Below, piece after piece: positions 16,017-23,398 of a stretch of 26,828 nt of DNA. Each line of letters starts with the position of its first letter. Within the stretch, counting starts at the first letter, position 1. Both the position numbers and the translations under genes were made by a program. The stretch spans positions 1 to 26,828 of the forward strand of contig CAKSQZ010000019.1 in the NCBI GenBank assembly GCA_934486895.1, read 5' to 3'. Under the pieces are notes generated by a model. That model worked only from the letters and a program-made list of their open reading frames with translations, had not been told where the DNA came from and did not search any database. This DNA comes from an uncultured Eubacteriales bacterium (GTDB lineage Bacteria; Bacillota; Clostridia; Oscillospirales; Acutalibacteraceae).

Positions 16017-16494
16017 AGCTTAATCAGTAGAAATTATTAGGGATTATTAATCTGGAGAACTCGGTTCCGTATCATCTGCGGATCTACAACAGTAGAAATT
16101 ATTAGGGATTATTAATCCTTTGTTTCGTCGAGTAGGCGCATAATCTATCTACAACAGTAGAAATTATTAGGGATTATTAATCGTGTCTATTCAGCGGAGT
16201 ACCGCCGTATCTACAACAGTAGAAATTATTAGGGATTATTAATCCGGCGCAGGCTTCGCGTCGAGCGCCTATCTACAACAGTAGAAATTATTAGGGATTA
16301 TTAATCTACGGTTAATTGCAAGGTGGCTTTTTCATCTACAACAGTAGAAATTATTAGGGATTATTAATCACTTGTGGCACTTGTCAACTATTTCGCATCT
16401 ACAACAGTAGAAATTATTAGGGATTATTAATCAACCGCAAAAGAAGAAAAGGTTGCAAATCTACAACAGTAGAAATTATTAGGGATTATTAATC
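16017..16494 (-). CRISPR. Type V-A CRISPR array, 8 repeats and 7 spacers
   Basis: Eight 36-nt repeats start at 16017, 16082, 16147, 16209, 16271, 16334, 16397 and 16459; seven are identical. The seven spacers are 26-29 nt (29, 29, 26, 26, 27, 27, 26 from low to high coordinate). Read on the minus strand, each repeat ends in AATTTCTACTGTTGTAGAT, the canonical Cas12a crRNA handle with stem TCTAC/GTAGA and loop TGTT; it equals the handle I recall for Francisella Cas12a. Transcription is therefore from high to low coordinate, away from cas12a. The repeat at 16017-16052 is degenerate: four substitutions in its first eight plus-strand positions destroy the 3' arm of the handle stem, as expected for the leader-distal end. 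Confidence 0.99.
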
Positions 16495-16566
16495 CCTTGG
16501 ATTGTTATAATTCACAAATTTGCTTTTAGCAATTTGTTGAATATTAATAAAAAATATAAGTTTACA

Positions 16567-16591
16567 GACTAATAATCCCTTTCAATTTATA
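16567..16591 (+). repeat. Degenerate inverted CRISPR repeat in the leader
   Basis: The plus strand here matches the crRNA-sense repeat at 20 of 25 positions, including the block TAATAATCCCT, although the array reads on the minus strand. The handle stem-loop part is not kept. On the minus-strand leader RNA this gives AGGGAUUAUUAGUC, which can pair over 14 positions (one G-U) with the 5' half of every repeat. Confidence 0.75.
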
Positions 16592-16621
16592 ATTATACCA
16601 TATTCAGACCGAGGTTTGCAA
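16592..16621 (-). promoter_or_regulatory. Promoter of the CRISPR array
   Basis: On the minus strand TATAAT (16592-16597) is preceded by TGG, an extended -10, and a weak -35 TTGCAA lies about 18 bases upstream (near 16616-16621). This gives the array its own promoter, apart from cas12a. Confidence 0.75.
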
Positions 16622-16698
16622 TTTTATTTTACAATTAGTAAATCAGAATCCTCATTTCTTGCATATCCGTACTTTTCAACTTGCTAAAGGTTGTTCGC

Positions 16699-19600
16699 TC
16701 ATCTTTGCGTGTATTCAAGCCATTCGGCATTAGATATACTAAGTTTTGCTTTATTAAGCATATCGTCCGGAGTGTCTTTTAATACATTTATTGCCCAAAG
16801 TGCTTTTCTTGCAATATTATATGCACCGTTGGCATCGGCATCGCAAGGCAAAGCGGCATTTGTTCCTTTATAGTTACGACTGTCATAGAACTCACCGTTT
16901 TCATTTGCAACAGGAGAAATGAGATAGTCATCTTCCGGTAATGTGCTGCCGGAAATACTGTTTCTCATTTGAAGTGTTAATGAAAGAAGTTTTATCAATC
17001 GCCTGTAAAAATCAGCATTGGAAATGCTTAAAATAGAATTCTTAAGATTGCCTTTATAATCAATGCCGAATTCATTAAACAACGACTTAAATTCATCGGT
17101 AAGAACAATTTTCTTATTGTCCCGCTCATTATTCTTTTCTTTGTTTTTGATGGTTAAAATCCTGCTTGAATTAGTGCAAACAGTCCAAGATTTTTTGAAG
17201 TCTGAATTGCATCTCGGGAATTTACTATAATCAATACAAAATTCAAACATATCGGTATTTGCATTATATTTGATATCATCAATTGTTTCGAATAACTTTT
17301 TCGCTTCCGGCACGCTTGTGTATTTTGGCTTCAAAAGATTAACAAAACCGGTTACCGGGTCTATTTTACTTGTATTCCACGCAGGAACATAAAAGATGAT
17401 GCCGTTTTGCTTAGCCTTATTTACGCCATCAAATTTATTCGTAAGCTGATATGCTCTTAAAAGACCGCCGTCTTCTGTCGGATCTGCCTTTTTATCAATA
17501 AGCAAATTAAGTTTTGAAATAAGCATATTTTCAAATTTTTGATAAACTTGCTTTTCAACAGGAAATCTGCCACGCTTAAAGCCAAAGTTCAAATCTTCCA
17601 TAGCAATAACAGCGTCATATTTAACGACTAATTCACAAATTTTGTGAACAACCTGGCTGATATAGCCTTCTTTGAGTTCCTTTATATTTTCAACAGAGGT
17701 CCAATTTTTTCTTGCTTTATCACTTTTCTTTCCTTTTGTGCCCAAAAGCTTTTGATAATCAACTCTGTGTCCGTTATCACTGATTATTTCATTAAGCGAC
17801 ATTTGCTCAACGATTTTACCGTTTGAATTGATGATGCTTATATAAATCAGGTTCCTTTCGCCGCGGTCAATGCCGATAACATAATTATCGTCTTTATATT
17901 TAACTGCCTTACGAACATCAAAATTTAAAAATTCCTGACCGTGTGCCTTGAAGTTGATTGTAAAAGGCACGTGAAGTGAAAATTGCCTTTTGGTAAATCT
18001 CCTGTCTTTTACAATATCATACTCAAAAACGCTTTCTTTTTTCTCGTTATCAGGGTTGTTGTTTTTAATCGGTTGATTAGCATGGTGAGTTATTTTCTCT
18101 TTATCGCTGATACTTGCTTCACGGTAGAACATCTCGGCTTCGCCGTTGAGCTTGTATACTACATTTGATAAGTTCCTCTCATCAAAAAGCATTTTGAAAT
18201 ATAAAGTATGTAAATTAGGAGTTCCTTTGCTGTACTTTGAAAAGTCTTTATTGTAGATTTGGAAAAGATAGATATATCCGTTGTCTACAAGCTCATCAAC
18301 ATAGTTTTTAGATATTTTATTAAAACTTACAGAATAACCCTGATCCGAAATTTCTCGATAAAATTCACTGATATCGTTATAGTTTTCGGTAGGAGAAAAC
18401 TTAAATCCGAATTGTGACCAATCGCCATGCTTTTCAATGGAGCTCTTAAAATAATCTATAAACTCATGACATTCAGATTTGTTAAATGTTGCTCCTTTTT
18501 TGAAACTCTCTCTTTTGCGAATGTCAAGTATTCTGTCTGACGGTTGAAATTTATCAATATTTTTAGAGGCAAAGAAAACCTTTGGCAGCATTTTATTGGG
18601 ACCGGGCAAAAGCTTATATTCCATTTTTTCGTAATAATCCTCGTCATCAGAGGTTATCTCAGGTGCATCAACAAAAGCTTTGCTGTGTGATTTGCCCATA
18701 ACGGCAAGATAGTAAAAATCATCTTTGCGTAGAAGGACAGTTCTGTAATCACTTTCTTTGTTTTTATCCCATCCGCCAAGAAGTTGGGGATTGTCAAAAT
18801 TCAATTTAATTTTATTTTTGGAATAAGGCTTTTGGGTGATATAGTTTCTAACCTTATCGTAAAGCTTGTCAATATCTGCTATTGAGTCATAATAGGAAGT
18901 GAATTTGCCGTAAAAAAGTTCATTCTTGTTTTCTTCCTTACCGGTACCGTTTAACGGTTTTACAAGATGCTGAAACTTCTTTATTGCGTCAAGCAGGTTT
19001 TTAACTAACTCTGTTGCTTTTTCATTTTTATAAAGTCTTTTATCGTAGTTTTTTTCATAATCGGATTTCAGCAATTCCTGTGCTTGCAAATAGGTTTCTT
19101 TTATTTTGCGGTTACATTCATTAATTGAGGAAATATACCAATCGGTTATTTCATTGCCGTTTTCGTTGCCAAGGCTTTGAAGTTCAAAAAGAGAAAAGCT
19201 TTTTATTGCTTTATATACCTTGTCTCGTTTTTCAATGTATTTACCAATTTTTATTTTGCCTGTTACGGGATGCGATGCCTCGTATTTCTCATTCCAAGCT
19301 GAGTGTAATACATCCCAAGAGTCAAATACACTGTTTGAAATATCAGAAATGGGTCCACCTGATTTTACAAATATTCCATTAGCATTATAAGCGTTTAATG
19401 ATTGCAAAAGCTCTGTTAGCAAATCAATATCACCAATGTGGCCGGTATAATAATCTTCAATCGCAAGCAACACTTCGTTATCCGAATTGAATTTCTCAGG
19501 AATGAACGATACACTGTCCCTTTCGCTCAAGATTTGTTTATATAAAGGCTTCATCAATGGCAATCTTTTTGATTTTTCATCTTTTGCAACCTGCTGGTTA

Positions 19601-20382
19601 TAAAGATTTATGCATTCATTAAGACCTTGGATTTTTGTTCCGTCAGAGCAAGTATATCCGCCAAGCATAGAATTATAAATATCAATGCCCGATTGAGCCA
19701 AAACAAATTCAAAATAATCAACAGAAAAAATATCTTCAACATTTCTGCCGAATATATTATATAAATCTGTGTTTAGCTTTGTGATAGTTTCATCAGAAAG
19801 ATTATCAAATACTTTTTGAAAACTTTTTACATTATCTAAAAAGCGTGGCAGGTTGTCATTTATGCAACGATAAGCTATTGCAGTTGATTTTTCATCACTT
19901 GAATACATGTTTTCTCTATTAGTATTAAAGCCTTTGAAATATGTTGTAAAGCTTCTAAAACACTCAACTGTATCTCTCTCGTTTTCATCCGTTAAAAAAG
20001 ACGGTAAATCTTCACATATAAGTTCTTTTCCAAACAGCCTTTTATATCGAGCATTTGATTTGAGCTGTTTTGATATTTGCTTTCGCATATCATTTTCTAA
20101 TGATTCCATAGCTTTTGCGTCGGAATCATCCTTGTTGCTTTTCCAATATAAATTTGCATATTCATCAACTTTTTCAATTCTTGCTTTGCTCAACACGGAT
20201 TCAATATATTCTTTGTGAAAACGATCAATATAGCCTTTGACCTTTTCGTAATTTTCTGCTCTTTGTTTATCCTTTTCAAGCAAAAGATTTTTATTGAAAT
20301 TATTTTCTGTTTCTCCAACGGGAATTAAAGAGAATCTTGAAGTTTTGGATAATGAATAACGATTTATAAATTGTTCTTTCAT
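16699..20382 (-). CDS. cas12a: CRISPR-associated endonuclease Cas12a (Cpf1), type V-A
   Basis: A 1227-aa single effector that both cuts its own pre-crRNA and cleaves target DNA, normally next to a T-rich PAM. The N-terminus (FINRYSLSKTSRFSLIPVG) is the usual WED-I start. The pre-crRNA processing region SLHVPFTINFK has the conserved His (H804) and Lys (K812). RuvC motifs are intact: IGIDRGERNLIY (D839), AMEDLNFGFKRGRF (E929) and DADANGAYNIA (D1183). The Nuc-domain Arg lies in LQMRNS. Length is within the 1200-1300 aa norm, with no frameshift, so it should be active. GGCAGGG precedes the ATG by about seven bases. No cas1, cas2 or cas4 follows or precedes it; the array is directly downstream. 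The gene is clearly AT-richer than its neighbours, suggesting horizontal acquisition. Confidence 0.99.
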   Translation of the reverse strand: MKEQFINRYSLSKTSRFSLIPVGETENNFNKNLLLEKDKQRAENYEKVKGYIDRFHKEYIESVLSKARIEKVDEYANLYWKSNKDDSDAKAMESLENDMRKQISKQLKSNARYKRLFGKELICEDLPSFLTDENERDTVECFRSFTTYFKGFNTNRENMYSSDEKSTAIAYRCINDNLPRFLDNVKSFQKVFDNLSDETITKLNTDLYNIFGRNVEDIFSVDYFEFVLAQSGIDIYNSMLGGYTCSDGTKIQGLNECINLYNQQVAKDEKSKRLPLMKPLYKQILSERDSVSFIPEKFNSDNEVLLAIEDYYTGHIGDIDLLTELLQSLNAYNANGIFVKSGGPISDISNSVFDSWDVLHSAWNEKYEASHPVTGKIKIGKYIEKRDKVYKAIKSFSLFELQSLGNENGNEITDWYISSINECNRKIKETYLQAQELLKSDYEKNYDKRLYKNEKATELVKNLLDAIKKFQHLVKPLNGTGKEENKNELFYGKFTSYYDSIADIDKLYDKVRNYITQKPYSKNKIKLNFDNPQLLGGWDKNKESDYRTVLLRKDDFYYLAVMGKSHSKAFVDAPEITSDDEDYYEKMEYKLLPGPNKMLPKVFFASKNIDKFQPSDRILDIRKRESFKKGATFNKSECHEFIDYFKSSIEKHGDWSQFGFKFSPTENYNDISEFYREISDQGYSVSFNKISKNYVDELVDNGYIYLFQIYNKDFSKYSKGTPNLHTLYFKMLFDERNLSNVVYKLNGEAEMFYREASISDKEKITHHANQPIKNNNPDNEKKESVFEYDIVKDRRFTKRQFSLHVPFTINFKAHGQEFLNFDVRKAVKYKDDNYVIGIDRGERNLIYISIINSNGKIVEQMSLNEIISDNGHRVDYQKLLGTKGKKSDKARKNWTSVENIKELKEGYISQVVHKICELVVKYDAVIAMEDLNFGFKRGRFPVEKQVYQKFENMLISKLNLLIDKKADPTEDGGLLRAYQLTNKFDGVNKAKQNGIIFYVPAWNTSKIDPVTGFVNLLKPKYTSVPEAKKLFETIDDIKYNANTDMFEFCIDYSKFPRCNSDFKKSWTVCTNSSRILTIKNKEKNNERDNKKIVLTDEFKSLFNEFGIDYKGNLKNSILSISNADFYRRLIKLLSLTLQMRNSISGSTLPEDDYLISPVANENGEFYDSRNYKGTNAALPCDADANGAYNIARKALWAINVLKDTPDDMLNKAKLSISNAEWLEYTQR

Positions 20383-20407
20383 CTTTTTTCCCTGCCTTTT
20401 TTATTTT

Positions 20408-20436
20408 ATAATACCATTCTCTTGCTATTTAGTCAA
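20408..20436 (-). promoter_or_regulatory. Promoter of cas12a
   Basis: On the minus strand TTGACT (20431-20436) and TATTAT (20408-20413) are separated by 17 bases, with TGG giving an extended -10. Transcription would start near 20401, leaving a short 5' leader of about 20 nt. Confidence 0.85.
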
Positions 20437-20612
20437 TTAATTTTTGGTTATTAGACATTTATAGTCTGTTTTTTGGTACACTTATATTTTATTGCGAAAC
20501 ATTAATGCTTTTAATTACTGTGGTTATGATATATAGGCGCTTACAATGTTGCAAACTCTTGAAAAAAATGAAAATCATGTTGCTTTATTATAATGAATAA
20601 GGCGGTGATAAA

Positions 20613-20642
20613 ATGCTGAAAAGAAAAGTATATGATAAATGA
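20613..20642 (+). pseudogene. 9-codon gene stub, start of an AAA/DUF4143-like ATPase
   Basis: An ATG with a strong ribosome binding site (AAGGCGGTG, five bases away) and an upstream TATAAT (20589-20594) opens MLKRKVYDK, then stops at the TGA created where the palindrome at 20641 begins. MLKRK(I/V)YDxLLxWK is how many clostridial AAA ATPases of the DUF4143 group begin, from memory. The rest of the gene is absent. The signals suggest a once-functional gene cut by insertion or deletion. Between 20437 and 20588 I see no other gene. Confidence 0.45.
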
Positions 20643-20682
20643 TATGCACCCCAAAAGTTAGACACTTTTGGGGTGCATATCA
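20640..20682. repeat. Perfect 18-19 bp palindrome, possible MITE or IS remnant
   Basis: GATATGCACCCCAAAAGT (20641-20658) and its exact reverse complement (20664-20681) flank a 5-nt loop, tagac; one more T-A pair extends the stem. The motif CCCCAAAAGTTAGACA resembles terminal sequences of IS3-type elements in Firmicutes, from memory. It lies at the junction between the gene stub and the P-type ATPase terminus. It could also act as the ATPase terminator, although only a weak T tract follows on the minus strand. Confidence 0.65.
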
Positions 20683-20696
20683 AAGGAGAGCTTTTT

Positions 20697-23066
20697 TTAT
20701 TTTTCGGGTCTTGCGGCGCGTTTTTTCTTTATGCGTGTTTCCCATTTTTGAGCGACCCATGTGAGGATCGTAAAGATCGAGCCTGCCGCAAGGGAGAACA
20801 CCGCAACAAGCTGAAGAATAGTCATTGAGATCGGAATGACCGCAAACAGCTTCGGCAGGAACAAAAGGCACAATACCATGCCGACAATGCTGAGCGCAAA
20901 CACCGCCGAGCGGTATTTACTCAGCGGTATACTGATTCGATAAAGTATCATAAAGCCGACCGCTGCGAGCACAAGCGTTGCGGCAGTTGAGATCTCATCC
21001 TTTTGAATACCGAAAACACTGCACGATATTGCGAGCGAGCCGACAGCGACCGCGTCGGTCAATCCCGCCGGAAGCGCTTTTATAAGCACATTTCTGAGAA
21101 AACTGCCGCTGATACGGCTGTCGTTTTTCTCGAGCGCAAGCAGAAATCCCGGCATACCTATTGTGAACATACCGATGAGCGAGATCTGCGCCGGCTCGAG
21201 CGGATACCTTATCATGAATACCGACGCCGTTATAGCGAGCAACAGCGAAAAGATGTTTTTCACAAGAAAAAGCGTTGCCGAACGCTGAATGTTATTGACA
21301 ACTCGCCTGCCCTCGGCAACTACATTCGGCATGTGTGCGAAATCGGAATCGAGCAGAACGACCTTTGCCGCCTGCGACACCGCTTCGCTGCCCGACGCCA
21401 TCGCAATGCCGCAATCAGCGTCTTTCATGGCGAGTATATCGTTAACGCCGTCGCCCGTCATTGCAACGGTGTGGCCTTTTTTCTGCAAAGCACGGACAAG
21501 CTTTTGTTTTTGTTTCGGCGTTACTCTGCCGAAAACAGTATAGCATTCGGCAGCCGAATACAGCTTTTCATCGGTGTCGAGCGTTGCAGCGTCCACCCAG
21601 TCGGACGCGTTATCGATCTCGGCGAGCCTTGCTATTTCGGCGACGGTTTCGGGATGATCGCCCGAGATGACTTTGATGTCAACGCCCTGCTCTTTGAAAT
21701 ATCCGAAGGTGGCTTTTGCGTTTTTGCGAATGGCGTTTGAAAGAATTATCAGTCCGATCGGGGTTACATTGCCGGAAAGTCCGCCGTCTGTATCCTCGCT
21801 TTGAAAAGCAAAAAGCAAAACACGATAGCCTTTTTTCATATAACCTGCTATCAGGTCTTTCAAATCATCGTCCTGCCGCGGCATAACAAAGTCGGGTGCG
21901 CCGAGCATCCATGTACCGTTTTCATAGGTCACGGCACCGAATTTTTTTTCGGAATCAAACGGCATTGCCGATTTTTGCTCCATTTTTTCGATCGACGTAT
22001 ATTCCGGAAAACGCTCTCTCAGTGCCTGTATTGTCGCATTGTTATCGGGAGATGAGCCGATGTATCTGCAAAGCATATCGTGAAAACTGCCCGAAAGACG
22101 GCTGTCGTCACACACGGCTATTGTTTTATGAACATTGATCTTCGGCTCGGTTATTGTGCCTGTTTTATCAACGCACAGCACATCGACTCTTGCAAGCGAC
22201 TCTATGCTTTTCATATCATTCAGCAAAACCTTGCGCTTTGCAAGGCGGATAGTTCCGAGCGCGAGCGCAACGGTCGTCAGCAGATAAAGCCCCTCCGGAA
22301 TCATGCCGATTATCGCCGCGACTGTGAATACAACGCTGTCTTTGAAAGTTTCGCTGTTGAAAAACCAGCTTTGGCAGAAAAGGATCGCGCCGATCGGAAT
22401 TAAAATTATGCCCATCCATTTAACGATACGGTTGATCGATCTGATCATTTCCGACTGCTCGCCGACTCTTGATTTTTTGGCTTCAGAGGTGAGTTTTGAA
22501 ATATACGACTGCTCGCCGACCTTTTCGAGCGTTGCAAGGCACTCTCCCGACACGATGAAGCTGCCCGACAGCAGTTCTGCACCGACCGGCTTTTCGATTT
22601 CGTCTTCCTCGCCTGTGAGCAACGCCTCATTTGCTCTGACACTGCCGCACAGTACTCTCGCGTCCGCACAGATCTGATCGCCCGCAGAAAACACGACGAT
22701 ATCGTCCTGCACAAGCTGTTCGCTTCGCACTCTTATTCGCTCGCCGTCTCTGATAACGGCAGCATGGGGAGCATTCAGCAGGCTCATTTTTTCAAGGGTC
22801 CGCTTTGCTCTTATCTCCTGAAATATACCGACCAGCGTGTTGCCGATGATTATCGGCAGAAATGTAAGATTGCGAAACGAGCCTACAAGGCACAAAAGCA
22901 CCGTTATAACGGCAAATATGAAGTTGAAATAAGTGAATGTGTTTGTGATGATTATTCGCTTTATGCTTTTTCCGACAGACTGATTTGATATATTGCAAAG
23001 TCCTTTTTCGACGCGGTCTGCGACCTCTTTCTGCGAAAGCCCGTTATAACCGTTGTATTCCTGCAT
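20697..23066 (-). CDS. P-type cation-transporting ATPase (PEGL subgroup)
   Basis: A 789-aa P-type ATPase in the cytoplasmic membrane. It has the actuator domain with ALLTGEEDEIEK (the usual TGES is TGEE here), the membrane motif MIPEGLYLLTTVAL, the phosphorylation site VDKTGTIT (D300), a nucleotide-binding domain, and the hinge MTGDGVNDILAMKDADCGIAM, then C-terminal transmembrane helices. There is no N-terminal heavy-metal-binding domain. The PEGL motif and lack of CPx place it with CtpE/Exp7-like transporters rather than copper or cadmium pumps; the ion (Ca2+, Mn2+ or Mg2+ are candidates) cannot be fixed. AAAGGAAAG precedes the ATG. It has its own promoter and a long leader. Confidence 0.93.
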   Translation of the reverse strand: MQEYNGYNGLSQKEVADRVEKGLCNISNQSVGKSIKRIIITNTFTYFNFIFAVITVLLCLVGSFRNLTFLPIIIGNTLVGIFQEIRAKRTLEKMSLLNAPHAAVIRDGERIRVRSEQLVQDDIVVFSAGDQICADARVLCGSVRANEALLTGEEDEIEKPVGAELLSGSFIVSGECLATLEKVGEQSYISKLTSEAKKSRVGEQSEMIRSINRIVKWMGIILIPIGAILFCQSWFFNSETFKDSVVFTVAAIIGMIPEGLYLLTTVALALGTIRLAKRKVLLNDMKSIESLARVDVLCVDKTGTITEPKINVHKTIAVCDDSRLSGSFHDMLCRYIGSSPDNNATIQALRERFPEYTSIEKMEQKSAMPFDSEKKFGAVTYENGTWMLGAPDFVMPRQDDDLKDLIAGYMKKGYRVLLFAFQSEDTDGGLSGNVTPIGLIILSNAIRKNAKATFGYFKEQGVDIKVISGDHPETVAEIARLAEIDNASDWVDAATLDTDEKLYSAAECYTVFGRVTPKQKQKLVRALQKKGHTVAMTGDGVNDILAMKDADCGIAMASGSEAVSQAAKVVLLDSDFAHMPNVVAEGRRVVNNIQRSATLFLVKNIFSLLLAITASVFMIRYPLEPAQISLIGMFTIGMPGFLLALEKNDSRISGSFLRNVLIKALPAGLTDAVAVGSLAISCSVFGIQKDEISTAATLVLAAVGFMILYRISIPLSKYRSAVFALSIVGMVLCLLFLPKLFAVIPISMTILQLVAVFSLAAGSIFTILTWVAQKWETRIKKKRAARPEK

Positions 23067-23183
23067 TGTTTTTCTTTCCTTTTGATGAGCTTGAAAATTT
23101 TATTTAAACAGAAGCATAGCTGCTTTGCACGCCCGACCGATGACCGGGCAATAAGCATCGACTATAAAAACAAGGATAGCTAC
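23067..23183 (-). promoter_or_regulatory. Long structured 5' leader of the P-type ATPase
   Basis: The mRNA start predicted from the promoter leaves about 115 nt before the ATG. Hairpins visible are GCCCG/CGGGC (23131-23135 with 23145-23149) and AAGCA/TGCTT with a tetraloop (23112-23116 with 23121-23125); outer segments containing AGCTAT occur on both sides. I do not recognise a known riboswitch class. A metal- or ligand-responsive leader is a reasonable guess, no more. Confidence 0.4.
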
Positions 23184-23189
23184 TTTAAA

Positions 23190-23218
23190 ATTATAACATT
23201 TATACGGCTTTAAATCAA
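23190..23218 (-). promoter_or_regulatory. SigA promoter of the P-type ATPase
   Basis: On the minus strand TTGATT (23213-23218) and a perfect TATAAT (23190-23195) are separated by 17 bases. The remainder of the gap up to 23354 holds no supported gene. Confidence 0.82.
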
Positions 23219-23354
23219 CTGTCAAGGATATTTATTTTATATGAAAACGCTGAATGAAATAATTATCCGGCGGATGTGCTATCGTCCTAAGTATATCCTC
23301 TTTTACGATTATTATATAGTTTTTGAGAATGAATTTTATCACCGCTACGGCTAC

Positions 23355-23382
23355 AAAAAGCGCCGGTCAAAACAACCGGCGC
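23355..23382 (-). terminator. Terminator of the vWA-PP2C operon
   Basis: GCGCCGGT (23360-23367) and ACCGGCGC (23375-23382) form a perfect 8-bp stem with a 7-nt loop, followed by TTTTTG on the minus strand, 16 bases after the stop of the last operon gene. Confidence 0.92.
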
Positions 23383-23398
23383 CAAAACACTTATTGAT

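Larger units (their letters stand above)
16495..16698 (-). promoter_or_regulatory. CRISPR leader with inverted repeat copy
   Basis: This 204-base AT-rich region separates the cas12a stop from the first repeat. It contains a promoter (16592-16621), a 25-base degenerate repeat copy in opposite orientation (16567-16591, 20 of 25 positions matching), and a hairpin of about 8 bp with one bulged base (16515-16523 with 16529-16536). If transcription starts near 16585, the leader RNA is about 90 nt and begins with bases complementary to the 5' half of the repeat. No open frame is supported here. Confidence 0.8.

Noticed and set aside
20683..20700. The T-run at 20692-20698 as a plus-strand terminator tail for the palindrome.
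   Set aside because: Ten bases separate the hairpin from the T-run and only the short gene stub would need it; not convincing as a normal intrinsic terminator.
21705..21730. Twelve bases (aaggtggctttt) shared between the spacer at 16307-16333 and the P-type ATPase gene, a possible self-targeting spacer.
   Set aside because: The match does not extend on either side, so it is too short for a protospacer and expected by chance.
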